Assembly: GCF_040869045.1 (NCBI RefSeq)
Contig: NW_027136916.1
Coordinates: 558,001-622,000, forward strand
Length of the DNA: 64,000 bases
Source: Eurosta solidaginis
Taxonomy: Eukaryota; Arthropoda; Insecta; Diptera; Tephritidae
Reading direction: 5' to 3'
Position numbers and translations under genes: made by a program. Under the pieces are notes generated by a model that ran no database searches, was not told where the DNA came from, and saw only the letters and a list, made by a program, of their open reading frames with translations. Every line of letters starts with the position of its first letter. Positions within the stretch are counted from its first letter, which is position 1. Positions 23,857 to 33,777 of the stretch are shown here, piece by piece.

Positions 23857-24580
23857 AGCAAGAAATATTTAAGGGGATTATAAGATTTATACAAGTAGTA
23901 GTATAAGTATAGTTAGGCAAGTTGTGTTGATTCATACATACATTAGGGATGATGATCCCGGAACGCCGAGATTATTGGACTGTAATCCCGATATTGTTGA
24001 AAATATCACCTCAATATCCCTATAAATATTGTAAGTTGTAAAAACACGATTTATTGGGAAATTTAAGGTCATGCCACCTCCAGAAATTTCTTTCTTTTTT
24101 GACAGAGTTATTCTATCTACCACTCCTACTGTTCAAACCCCATTTCAAATAGAAAATTTTTCTTCTGAGAAATCATTATAGCATATATTGAGTTTGATAA
24201 ATTAGTCAATGTCCGGTGAGAATGATTTTGCAAAAAAATTTTAAGGGCATGTATATTTATATAAGTATAGTTAAGCGAAATGTATTCATTCATACATAAA
24301 TTAGGGATCATGATCCCGGGACGCCAGTATTATAGGACTGAAATCCCGGTATTGTTGAAAATATCATATTAATATTCCTTTAAATAATCAAAATTGCAAA
24401 GAACAGGATTTATAGGGACATTTGAGTTTATATCACTTCTAGAAATTTCATACTTTTTTCAGATAGTTAATCTGTCTATCACTCCATTTGTTTAAACTCC
24501 ATTTCAAGTTTTAGAAATTTTTTTTCTGAGAAATCAATTATAATATAAATATATTGAGTTTAATAAATTGTTCAATTACC
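23857..24580. repeat. Tandem duplication of a ~373-bp unit
   Basis: The block from GCAAGAAATATTTAAGGGG (23857) is repeated from GCAAAAAAATTTTAAGGGC (24230). Shared marks are ATAAGTATAGTTA, ATTAGGGATNATGATCCCGG, CCCGNTATTGTTGAAAATAT, CCANTTCAA and TTCTGAGAAATCA. Identity is moderate, about 75-80% by eye. The mark TAGGGATGATGATCCCGG resembles, in inverted form, the sequence ending AATCGTCAGCCCTA at 25034, so these may be ends of a hAT-like element. Confidence 0.65.
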
Positions 24581-25560
24581 GTATTTTTTCCAAGATCACA
24601 ACACCTGTGCAAAATAAAGTAATCTTGAAAATCAAGCTCTCAGAAGCAAAAAAAAAAGTTTTGCACTTTCAGGTTCAATCGTCTCAAAAGCTAGAAACTT
24701 TTTGACTAAATAGGTATCGTTACCTTAGTCAACATGTTCCTTGGGTGTAAAACTGATTTCAACCAAACTTGCCACGAACTGCTGCCACCCAGTGTAATTC
24801 TTATATGTTTGCAAAACTTTTTTGATAAAACAGCTGATTTTATGCTCAGCGGAAAATTTCATTATAACATAAAAATGAGTGCATGAGTTACTGTTATTTT
24901 TAGTTTTGTGTTACGTATACGTAAGCACATATGTGTTGCGATTTTTGCCAAAAACTATACAAGAAATATTTTGGAATAATGCCGCGATCCCGAAAATCCC
25001 CGGATGCAAAAAATCCCGAAAATCGTCAGCCCTAGTGTATATAATGGATAAATATATTTGCATATGTTCTTCCAACAAATAAACAAGAAACATCTTTTGT
25101 CAAAATTGTAAGCAAGTTGTTGATTTAATAACAGCAGCTGGCCAAATACATGCATAAGGCATGATAAAAACCCCCAAATGCAAATATAATTCTGTTTAGT
25201 ACAAGTCATGGAGGAGGAGTTAAAAAGAATTTGGAAAAATAAATGTATACATGTGTTAAATAAGACGAAACAGTTTATCATGGTTAATAAACAAAAACTG
25301 TTAAACTGACGATTGTGGTTATGAATTTTGAAAGAGCTCGAGATTATGAGTAGAAGTATGCAGCATTTCTGTAAGCAGAGCGAATGTAAATAATGTAATT
25401 ATTTGAGCAAATTAAATTTTATCTGATTACAAATAGAATATGTGAGAAATTCAAATAACAAACGAATGGGGATATATGAACTTAAGTTAGTTTATTGCTT
25501 TGCGGTTTAATTGCCCTGTTTAAGGTTCACTACAAAATTTTTGCTGACTTGGTAAACTCG
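24581..25560. other. No gene; possible terminal repeat near 25034
   Basis: AT-rich. Two short CCCGAAAATC motifs (about 24989 and 25015) lead to GTCAGCCCTA at 25034, a hAT-like terminus in inverted orientation. The rest shows nothing recognisable. Confidence 0.3.
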
Positions 25561-25915
25561 ATGAGATTTAATTGGCGCCCGAGCAGGATCAAAAAATATT
25601 TTAAAAGAGGGATCTTAGCGCTATACAGTCGTTCACCCTTAGCACAGACTGTCATTCATTTGATCTCCTTGAATGTATAAACGCGATATCAAAACAGGTA
25701 TCGACAACCGCCGAAGATGGGAAAATTGTTTTCTTTTTCGGCATACGTAGCAAAGCCATTTTTATGAACCGGGGTTGCGTGCGGGTCCCGGATTGGGTTC
25801 GAAACCTTCCCGGAGCAGAAGAATATGATGCAGTCCAGCTGCAAGGATCTGCTGGGAGGATGACAATTTGTGGGATGGACGCAACAAATTAAATGGGCTT
25901 ACACTCAAATTACAC

Positions 25916-25965
25916 CCCTTGGTCAGAAAAACTCACGAGTCGCTCCGGTATATAGAACCGGCTGC
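25916..25965 (+). repeat. Dispersed repeat fragment, copy 1
   Basis: A segment of CCCTTGGTC, then CGAGTCGCTCCGGTA, then ATAGAACCGGCTGC is shared with 38713-38762. The inner CCGGT...ACCGG can pair as a short hairpin. It probably derives from an abundant mobile-element tail, family unknown. Confidence 0.6.
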
Positions 25966-26149
25966 TAAAACAACAACATGGGAGAATTGCTTTGTGCTAT
26001 GGGAGATGAGCTGGCGAGTATGCGCATATAATCGCAAACGCGTCGAAACTGTAGGACTTAAGTTTAGTTCCGCTTCATGTGGTATTAGGATGTAAAATTT
26101 GTTTATCCTTATTCTCAATGAGAGTTCGGACCATTGGCGCCCGATTGTT

Positions 26150-26194
26150 AAAAAAATAAAATAAAATAAAATAAAATAAAATAAAATAAAATTA
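26150..26194. repeat. (AAAAT)n microsatellite
   Basis: Perfect AAAAT pentamers directly follow ATTGGCGCCCGATTGTT. It is the complementary motif of the ATTTT tracts at 9.6-10.9 kb. Confidence 0.9.
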
Positions 26195-26229
26195 GAAACA
26201 AAAGGCGCGATATAGTTCCGAAAAGATTT

Positions 26230-26495
26230 TGGACAAGCTTCCTTATCAATTGGCGTCGTGCTTCTTTCCTATTTTTCCTACAAGTTGGCTTGATGGGAGC
26301 TACGTTTATACCGAGTTCAAACGGCAGCTACAAGGCGGACGAATTTTTACTCAGAAGCCTAGAAATATAATCGAAGTGCTTCCCAAACTATTGCCAAGGA
26401 GGATCCTAAGAAAATGTAAATTTGGAATCCTTTGCCCGATACTTGAACCCAAGATCTTCAGCGTGGTACGCGGAGCGCGCTCACAACACATCCAG
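26230..26495 (-). mobile_element. tRNA-derived SINE, minus strand
   Basis: On the minus strand a head with GTGAGCGCGCTCCGCGTACC and GGGTTCAAGTATCGGGCAAA (B box at 26443-26450 on the plus strand) leads into a body. On the plus strand that body reads TTGCCAAGGAGGATCCT, GGCAGCTACAAGGCGGAC, TTTATACCGAGTTC and CAATTGGCGTCGTGCTTC. I recognise this order as a common tephritid tRNA-SINE. The 109-codon open frame across it is accidental. Its sequence differs from the other tRNA-like segments in the window. Confidence 0.7.
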
Positions 26496-26499
26496 GGCT

Positions 26500-28394
26500 G
26501 CAAACTTTTAAAAAGAAGAGTCATTATAACGCTACTATACAGACCAGCTTTTGACTAAACCCTGTCGAAGATTGTTTAAAAAAGTTTTAACTGTATAGCT
26601 TCCCGAACCCAATTATCATTCCTATTCAAGACAAAGCGAATTCATTCAAAATAAGGAATATACGGGAAGAGATATTGAGCAGCCGAGGTTTTGGAAAACT
26701 TAAGTTACCCAGGGAAGAAAAGGATGGAGTGGCCTGCAAGGTCATATCATTTCGGAGACGGTTCAGCTAGTAACTTAACGAGCTAGTACCGAAAGAGGTT
26801 ATATCGGGCAAGGGAGTGTTAATATCAATATTATCAATATACCTAAAAGCTTTGTAGTCTCGTAATGCAAAAGCATGCAGCAGATAATTTTCGACCACAA
26901 TCCAGAGCATCCCAGAAAGGGTACGTCCTTGTGGTTTGAGTGAGATAGCACATTTTTCGGCACACCTCCATTGTGAACGTGTTGTATTAGAAACGGTGAG
27001 AGACTGATAGGTTAGCAATCCACCGAAGAGATAGGCAGTTTGTTTCCACTATTCAAAGAAAGAAAACTTTAACCAAAATATCCTGATCTAAGCAATTGAC
27101 CGACACTTATAACAGAAGATTGAAAATTATCAATGCAGTTGATCGAACAAAGTATTATACAATCAAAATTCTTAGCGAGGAGTTTGTGCATTTCCCTAAC
27201 TTCAGGAAAGTGAGTTCTAACGATATACTAAAGTAGTATATATAGCATATAGTCATTGTCCTCTCAGAGGGAAGTTTGTGAATTTAAATAGCTCGCTGCC
27301 CAGAAGTGCCTTGGGAAGTATTGTTTAGTTGTTTTGAGTTTCGTATTTTAATAAAACCTACTCGGATTTTCAAAAACTCGACTTCAGGAGCATCCTAAAC
27401 GTCTACTGAGATGGGCATTACTCGTTCTCGTTTGTAGTTATACCTCAAAAGCTTCTGCACTCATCATGCTTACCTAGATAACAATGTGTGCTGCATAATT
27501 TTATGGTTATCTGCTCTAGATCTACTTAGTTCCGCCTTGACCTTCTGTAATTCCTGTTTTGCCATGTGGCTCTTGTTATTATACTGCTCGTGGTACTCTT
27601 CCATTTTTGCTAAGCCTTCTTCAAGTGTAAATTGGGATTTTTTGCTTTGGCTGTGCTTAGAAGTACGCCTTCTTGGACGGTGTCCATTCGCGCACACTTA
27701 AGTTTTTACGTGGATGGGTGGGAGACATCATGATTTAAGGTAATGCATACCTTGTCGAAATGTTTTTAGTAAATGAGGCTGGATTGCGGTCATAGTTCCT
27801 CTACCGGCGTGCTAATAGTTGTTCCGCAAAAATCTCAACTCAAAAATTCTCAGTAAAAATAAGTTGAGCCTAAAAGTATGCAGCATTCAATGCAGTCCTT
27901 GTTTAACACGCCTCTGTTACGCCCATTTTAGGCTAGTGAACAGTAATCGATGTATTTGTATTAATTAAATGATTACACATACATATGCAAGTGCTGGAGT
28001 GTCCAGTATGATATTTCATAGAAAACACAAAAACATGTGCGTTACAGTTTGCCAACTTCCATCGATGCTGACGCAGTAAAAACTTTGTGAACAAAGTTTG
28101 TCCTAGTGTGCGTGTATGCGTTAAACACGACAAAAAGGGCAGTGTGGTAGTGAGCAAAAAAGATAAGCCGGAAAATGTAAATTAAAAGTAATCTGCTTGT
28201 AAAATTTTACATTACATAGCATACAAAATTTATGTGCCACACAAATTCATAATGAAAACAAAATACATATCCTTAAATAAACGGAAGGACTTAAAATGGC
28301 AGCCGTAAACAGCTCAGCAGTAAGTCTAAGCTGCTTAGGTAATTTAGTGGTCAAATTTAGGCAAATAAGTGACCAATCATAAAAGTTGGGTATA
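26500..28394. other. No recognised gene to the left of the gypsy element
   Basis: Minus frames at 26767-27018 and 27470-27697 are open but unrecognised. The second (LEEGLAKMEEYHEQYNNKSH...) is rich in E/K/Q and could form a coiled coil. It lies about 700 bp from the retrotransposon, outside its target duplication, so it is not part of that element. Nothing else was seen. Confidence 0.3.
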
Positions 28395-28398
28395 TAGT

Positions 28399-28638
28399 TA
28401 TCGGGATGGCCGTTTGATAGAATGAGTAATACTTTCACAACGATTAAGTTGTAATTTAAGTTTATTTATTGAATGATAATAATTAATAAAACATTAAAGA
28501 TTTAGTTGTAAAAAATGAATAATTGTTAAGTGTCCTCAATTGACGTCTGTTCGTTTTCGCTGATACTTTTCAACTCCCTTTGCTTTGTCATTCGATCGTA
28601 CTTCTCATCTGATAAAAGGGTTGCCAAATAACTTTACA
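28399..28638 (-). repeat. 3' LTR of the gypsy element
   Basis: On the minus strand it begins TGTAAAGTTATTTGG and ends CATCCCGATA, so it lacks the common TG...CA end pair. It carries AATAAATAAA (minus strand, near 28461-28470) as a polyadenylation signal. It matches 33534-33773 at a constant offset of 5135 bp. The nearest purine run upstream (CCAGGGGAGACGA) lies about 20 bp from the LTR edge, which is unusually far for a polypurine tract. Confidence 0.95.
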
Positions 28639-28776
28639 GCTCGGCCGTTCCTGATGAATCGTCTCCCCTGGACGATTTTGCATTGTTGGAGCTTTCTATA
28701 TTTATCTCTTCTTCGGAATCGTTGATAATTGAATTTGTCTCGTCGCAATCTTCTGCTCCTAAGGTGCACGACGGTT

Positions 28777-31700
28777 TCATGTTTCATTGGTAAACACCCC
28801 GGAATACCTTTTGCGACTCCTCTGTAGGTCTGGTAAATCTTCCACCAAATAACGGTCATGTGGAAGGACTTTGGTAACGATGTATGGTCCTTTATATGCT
28901 GGCTCTAATTTATGAGACATACCTGTAGGAGAAGGGACATGAGTGATTAATACCAAATCACCTTCGTTATACGGCTTCGGTGCACGATGTTGCGCATCAA
29001 AACGCTGCTTCCATTTAAGCCGCTCTTGCTGTATTCGTTTCCCTACTGCTTGTGTTCGAAAGTCGTCACCCGTAATTTCAGATTCATCTTCGTCTTGCAC
29101 AGCTTGTATTAACCGATTTGTTGTAACATCTTTCAGCTTATAATTGAATACCAAGCTATTAGGACTCTGCCTAGTCGTAGCGTTAGTTTGCGAATTCAAC
29201 TGCCATTGGAGCTGTGGCAAAGCCTCGTCCCATTCTTTGTCATTCTTAGTGCTACACTTAAGTGATGCTAGCACTGTACGATTTATACGTTCGGCTTGTC
29301 CATTGGCTCTAGGACTTCGCACTGCCGTCTTCACATGTTGAATGTCATGATCCGCCATAAACTTTTCGAATTCTTTGGACGTAAAAGCTGTCCCTCTGTC
29401 AGTGACCACGCATTTTGGACGCCCATACACTGTCATGTAGTCTTTCATAACATTCAATACTGGATTTGTTTTTGTGTTGCTTAACGCTTTCAACACAACA
29501 TATTTCGTGAACGCGCATACGATAACCAAAATATAGTACTTGCCATGCTTGCTTCGCACAAATGGTCCCAAATGATCAAGATGTATAGTTCTGAACGGAA
29601 TGGGTACCACTTCCCCAACATGTAGTTGTGCCTCTCGTTTCCCTCCGCGCACCTTGTTCAAACAGCAGTCTGGACAAGATTCAATGTACGACTTTACATA
29701 TGGCCGCATTCGGGCAAACCAAAAATCTTTTGATATGCGTTCAACAGTTTTGTCCACACCAAAATGCCCTGCTTCGTCGTGACATGCCCTTGCTAATCGC
29801 CACCTTACAGCTTGTGGAACAACCAAACGTTTGTCATTACCCATCTTACGATACAATCGATGCCCATGTATCACATAGTCACTTCTAATTTGTTTTGCGT
29901 TCAACCCATCATTGCCGTTGATGATTTCTATAATCTGCCTTAGCTTGTCGTCTTGCCTTTGCATCGTTGCTACCCAATATTCCGAAATGGTAGTAACAGC
30001 GTACACTGCATCGGCAACCGTCATCGGTTCAGTTGATGGAAGAGTTGGACATCGGCTCAACCCGTCCGCCACTTCGTTATTCGTTCCTGGACGATGCTCA
30101 CACTCAAAATCAAATTCTTGCAATTTGAGCCACCATCTAGCTATACGAGGCAACAGCGCCGTAGTTGCTTTCGTTGCTGCCACCGCATTACAATCCGTTA
30201 GCACTTTAAAATGTTTTCCCATCAAATACATTCTATATCGCTGCAATGTTTCGACAATCGCCAAAACTTCCAATTCATGGCTCGCATAATTACGTTCGGC
30301 ATCATTACATTGCCTGCTAAAGTAAAATACAGGCTTCAGCCCACCTTCTTCACGTTGCATAAGCACACCAGACAGACCCTTAGAACTGGCATCTGTATGC
30401 ACTTCATGCGTTTTTGTCTCATCATACATGGCTAAAACCGGTTTTGTAGTAATAGCGCCCTTAAGTGCCTCAAAAGCATCTCGTTGCAAATTTGTACATT
30501 CGAAAATTGCACCTTTACGTAACAATGCTGTAAGCGGTCGTGCTACAACATCATAGTTCTTTACAAATTTACGGAAGTATCCTGTTATACCCAAAAATTG
30601 TCGTACCTCTGTTGCCGTAGACGGAACCGGAAACTCCTCGATAACTTTTGTCTTACATTCACCTGGTCGTATACCTTCACGATTGATAACATGTCCAAGA
30701 AATTGGACTTCCTCTGCCAGAAATGTACTTTTTGTTGGCCTCAGCGTAAGGCCGTGACGTTTAACTGCTGTCAAAAAATCGTGCAAAACCTCTAAACCTT
30801 CATTGACAGATTTCGTTGCAATAATAACCTCGTCGACGTAACTGATGACCTTATCTGGATGCTTCATCGTCTTTATAACGTTAACGATGACTTCTTGGAA
30901 GACCATCGGCGCATTGACCAACCCGAAGGGCATCACATTATGTTCAAAAAGACCCTCTGGTGTCAAAAATGCCGTATACTTCTTAGATTCCTCCGCCAAT
31001 GGAACCTGATAATAGCCTGACGTCATGTCAACAGTGGTAAAAAACTTATTTCCTGCTAAACGTGAGAGTTGTTCCTCTACCACTGGCATGATATAATTTT
31101 TCTTAACCGTAACTTCGTTGAGACTTCGGAAGTCGACACACATTCGACTTTCCCCGTTGCTCTTTTTTACCAGCAATACTGATGCAGCATTTGGTGAATC
31201 GCTTTTCCGTATGATACCACAATCCAGTAGTTTACGAACTATACCCGACAATATTGGACGCTGCGAAAACGGAACCTGGTATCGCTTTCCGATAATCGGT
31301 TTATCTGTCGTAACCTGAATTGACATCGCGGTACCCTTTACTCGCCCAATGTCACAAATGTCTTCTGCAAAACAAGACTTAAACATTAGTAAAAGATCTA
31401 GCACCTTACCACGCTCTTCGATGCATAAATCGTTCGATATATTAAAATTATAATCGCCTTCGTTGATATGATAGACTCCGTCATCAACAACTAGACGATA
31501 GCCATACTCCTGTAGTATATCGCGACCCAATAAAACGTCATCAGGTAGCAACTTATCTTCTACAACATACAAGGTCGCCTGTCGTTGCATATTCTCCATC
31601 GTTATCTTTGCCTCTAGTTTTTCAGATGCTTCAACCTTGCACCCGCCGAAACCAATAAATTGCTTTTGCACCTTAACTTTGTTATGCATACGGTCTGCTA

Positions 31701-32901
31701 CTGTTTTCTTAATGAACGAACATCCACTGCCAGTGTCGACAAAAGCATTTACAGATTTGCCGTCCACTTCGGTTTGTTTTGTTACTGGAGTAGTCTCCTC
31801 CTTAACGTACTTATCATTAGAAATCTCCAACACCGTAGCCTTATTATTCGTACAATCTTTCGCGATGTGACCTGTCTTTGAGCATGATGTACACCTGGGC
31901 CTACGTTGTGGCTGTGAACACTTAGCCGCTATGTGTCCAAGCTCGTTACAATTGTAACACTTTACTTGCCCTGGAGTCCTAACGTTGGACTTGCCCTCTA
32001 CTTTTATTGGCTGCTGTGTTGTACCTGTATTCATCGTCACTTGGTTGCTCATTGCCTTTAAATTCTTTAAAGATGTTAGCAATTCGCTGCAAGATTTAAA
32101 TCGCATTGCCGCTAATGTCTTTGATAATGCATTATCATTTAACCCGCTAATTATGTGCGTAATAATTGACAAATCATCAAGCGCACCCTGACGCCCAATA
32201 GATATCATCGCATAATAAAACTCAACATAGTTTTCATTGTTTTTACGTTTTCGGTTGGCCATCAGTTTGTGCACCTCCGCTGTATTATACCCAGTGGGAA
32301 AGTCTACATAGAACGCTTGCACAAAGTCTGACCAACTGCTGTGTACCGGCTGTGCATCCAACCAAAGTTTCGCCATGCCTTTCAATTTATGTTGTATCGC
32401 CACTAATACCATTACCTCAGGCCATTTGTAGTTCTGTTTTAATTGTTCAATTTTCGTTATGAATTGCCCTGACGTGATAGTGCCTTTAACTGGGTCAAAA
32501 TCAGGAAGAATTCCAACCATATCTTGAATGGTCATCGTTGATTGCCGTGGTGCGTATAGCACACTTGTTGCATGTTCAATTCCACCTATAGGTGCTGGTG
32601 TAGTATCACCATTTTCCGTACTTACATTTGTTTGTTCGATGCTACTGCCTGCAATAGGTGCCATTGTCGTGATCGCTGTTGTCAATTTTTCCATAACTGA
32701 CTTCAGTCCATCAATTTGTTTTTGTAGCTCACTTGCGTTTGTTGTGTTGTTCTCCTCCAATTCATCTGGGTCGATTTCGTCCGTTCCCAATAACTCCTGA
32801 AGCTTTGCAACTTTATGGGCCTTTGTGCCCGTCGTTGTTGCACCATTTGCATTTAATAATTCATTAAGTTGAGCAACTTTAAGCGTAGTTAACTTCAACA
32901 T
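28777..32901 (-). CDS. gag-pol: Ty3/gypsy Gag-Pol polyprotein, 1374 residues
   Basis: One uninterrupted frame encodes the structural and enzyme parts needed to copy and integrate the element. An SAP-like N-terminus (about 1-40) precedes a retrotransposon Gag region (about 120-290). Two CCHC zinc knuckles follow (315-328 and 337-350), then an aspartic protease with VDTGSG (active D389). Reverse transcriptase spans about 540-720, with MPFGLVNAP, and its catalytic box is Y688-V-D-E691, where the family has YxDD. RNase H has HTDASSKG (D837). Integrase has the HHCC finger (H1041, H1046, CPDC) and a D1109, D1168, E1204 triad with normal D35E spacing, then a YKGPYIVTKVL tail. The ATG at 32901 is the first in frame. 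The tail may be cut short: another frame remains open to the LTR edge at 28634. Confidence 0.95.
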   Translation of the reverse strand: MLKLTTLKVAQLNELLNANGATTTGTKAHKVAKLQELLGTDEIDPDELEENNTTNASELQKQIDGLKSVMEKLTTAITTMAPIAGSSIEQTNVSTENGDTTPAPIGGIEHATSVLYAPRQSTMTIQDMVGILPDFDPVKGTITSGQFITKIEQLKQNYKWPEVMVLVAIQHKLKGMAKLWLDAQPVHSSWSDFVQAFYVDFPTGYNTAEVHKLMANRKRKNNENYVEFYYAMISIGRQGALDDLSIITHIISGLNDNALSKTLAAMRFKSCSELLTSLKNLKAMSNQVTMNTGTTQQPIKVEGKSNVRTPGQVKCYNCNELGHIAAKCSQPQRRPRCTSCSKTGHIAKDCTNNKATVLEISNDKYVKEETTPVTKQTEVDGKSVNAFVDTGSGCSFIKKTVADRMHNKVKVQKQFIGFGGCKVEASEKLEAKITMENMQRQATLYVVEDKLLPDDVLLGRDILQEYGYRLVVDDGVYHINEGDYNFNISNDLCIEERGKVLDLLLMFKSCFAEDICDIGRVKGTAMSIQVTTDKPIIGKRYQVPFSQRPILSGIVRKLLDCGIIRKSDSPNAASVLLVKKSNGESRMCVDFRSLNEVTVKKNYIMPVVEEQLSRLAGNKFFTTVDMTSGYYQVPLAEESKKYTAFLTPEGLFEHNVMPFGLVNAPMVFQEVIVNVIKTMKHPDKVISYVDEVIIATKSVNEGLEVLHDFLTAVKRHGLTLRPTKSTFLAEEVQFLGHVINREGIRPGECKTKVIEEFPVPSTATEVRQFLGITGYFRKFVKNYDVVARPLTALLRKGAIFECTNLQRDAFEALKGAITTKPVLAMYDETKTHEVHTDASSKGLSGVLMQREEGGLKPVFYFSRQCNDAERNYASHELEVLAIVETLQRYRMYLMGKHFKVLTDCNAVAATKATTALLPRIARWWLKLQEFDFECEHRPGTNNEVADGLSRCPTLPSTEPMTVADAVYAVTTISEYWVATMQRQDDKLRQIIEIINGNDGLNAKQIRSDYVIHGHRLYRKMGNDKRLVVPQAVRWRLARACHDEAGHFGVDKTVERISKDFWFARMRPYVKSYIESCPDCCLNKVRGGKREAQLHVGEVVPIPFRTIHLDHLGPFVRSKHGKYYILVIVCAFTKYVVLKALSNTKTNPVLNVMKDYMTVYGRPKCVVTDRGTAFTSKEFEKFMADHDIQHVKTAVRSPRANGQAERINRTVLASLKCSTKNDKEWDEALPQLQWQLNSQTNATTRQSPNSLVFNYKLKDVTTNRLIQAVQDEDESEITGDDFRTQAVGKRIQQERLKWKQRFDAQHRAPKPYNEGDLVLITHVPSPTGMSHKLEPAYKGPYIVTKVLPHDRYLVEDLPDLQRSRKRYSGVFTNET

Positions 32902-33230
32902 CTTAGAATTTTACTTTTGCGTCTTAATACAATCACTTCTTGTCGTTGAATTAATTGTATTAAATTTTTGCTTTTCGCTGTCTATACGTTGACAACTATT
33001 CGTTTTTTCTTTGCCAGTCTGCTTGCGCTTACTTGCTTTCGTTATTGCTCACACAATAAGGGTGGTTTTCGTTGCAATCTTTGTTGTTGTAGCGCTGCCC
33101 AAGTATCGTTCGGTTAGCCGTTGCTACGCCAAATTCAAATTCTTCGTATTGCTTGTTCGTGCACGTTTGCCTATTTCGTCTGGCAATTGTTTTTACATAT
33201 ATGTTGTATACGTTTACATATATGCTGTCT

Positions 33231-33384
33231 CAACGTGTGTATGTAACGTTGTGTGTTTTACCATCGCCGTTGAAACTCCAAAAATTTATTCGTTGCGCCG
33301 TTTGCGCCTCAATGTGTGTATGTAACGTTGTGTGTTTTACCGTCGCCGTTGAGACTCCAAAAATTGCTTCGTTGCGCCGTTTGC
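33231..33384. repeat. 79-bp direct repeat in the gypsy leader
   Basis: Two copies begin CAA(C/T)GTGTGTATGTAACG at 33231 and 33310. They share GTGTGTTTTACC, CGCCGTTGA and CGTTGCGCCGTTTGC, with about five differences. A third short GTGCCGTTTGC echo follows. It lies between the primer site and gag, so it would be transcribed in the leader RNA. Tandem repeats at this place in gypsy elements can bind host factors; function here is unknown. Confidence 0.85.
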
Positions 33385-33512
33385 TATGCGTGCCGTTTGC
33401 GCTTTGCAAAAATTGTCTCTCGTTGTGACTGCAAAAATACACTTGCACACACTGTTGTACGTATATATTTTAATGTAAATTCGTCGTAGGCGTTTCTGCA
33501 ATTTTTGCAGAA

Positions 33513-33533
33513 GTTCACATTCCACTCTGACTC
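33513..33533 (-). promoter_or_regulatory. Primer binding site resembling tRNA-Leu 3' end
   Basis: Directly after the 5' LTR on the minus strand the sequence reads GAGTCAGAGTGGAATGTGAA. It resembles the complement of the tRNA-Leu 3' end (GTCAG.AGTGG.AT..GAAC pattern). The position is right for priming minus-strand DNA synthesis. The tRNA assignment is from memory and has mismatches. Confidence 0.5.
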
Positions 33534-33773
33534 TATCGGGATGGCCGTTTGATAGAATGAGTAATACTTTCACAACGATTAAGTTGTAATTTAAGTTTAT
33601 TTATTGAATGATAATAATTAATAAAACATTAAAGATTTAGTTGTAAAAAATGAATAATTGTTAAGTGTCCTCAATTGACGTCTGTTCGTTTTCGCTGATA
33701 CTTTTCAACTCCCTTTGCTTTGTCATTCGATCGTACTTCTCATCTGATAAAAGGGTTGCCAAATAACTTTACA
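33534..33773 (-). repeat. 5' LTR of the gypsy element
   Basis: It is the promoter-bearing copy for the minus-strand element and matches the left LTR at every base I compared. The target duplication TAGT follows at 33774. No classic TATAAA precedes a clear start, as in many insect gypsy LTRs that use initiator promoters. Confidence 0.95.
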
Positions 33774-33777
33774 TAGT

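Larger units (their letters stand above)
28399..33773 (-). mobile_element. Complete Ty3/gypsy retrotransposon (Mdg3/blastopia-like)
   Basis: The element is bounded by two 240-bp LTRs that look identical base for base. It is flanked by a 4-bp target duplication TAGT (28395-28398 and 33774-33777). On the minus strand the order is 5' LTR, tRNA-Leu-like primer site, a ~630-bp leader, one gag-pol frame, then the 3' LTR. A single fused frame, two CCHC knuckles, a short LTR and no envelope gene suggest the Mdg3/blastopia group; that placement is inferred. Identical LTRs imply recent insertion. The altered RT motif and the pol 3'-end frame oddity make its present activity doubtful. Confidence 0.93.

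Noticed and set aside
26229..26558. 109-residue open frame on the plus strand
   Set aside because: It runs antisense across the SINE body and head; the sequence is explained by the SINE.
27470..27697. 75-residue minus-strand frame, possibly coiled coil
   Set aside because: Too short and unsupported to call a gene; no splice or neighbour evidence. Mentioned in the interval entry only.
28395..28398. TG...CA ended LTRs with a 5-bp target duplication
   Set aside because: The shared sequence runs from TATCGGG to CTTTACA and the flanks match over only 4 bp (TAGT), which fits Ty3/gypsy and not BEL/Pao.
28605..28859. Arginine-rich 84-residue minus-strand frame overlapping the end of gag-pol
   Set aside because: It lies in a third frame over the pol end and runs into the LTR. 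Arginine richness follows from CGA/AGA-rich sequence read out of frame; the acidic frame is the better candidate for a pol tail.
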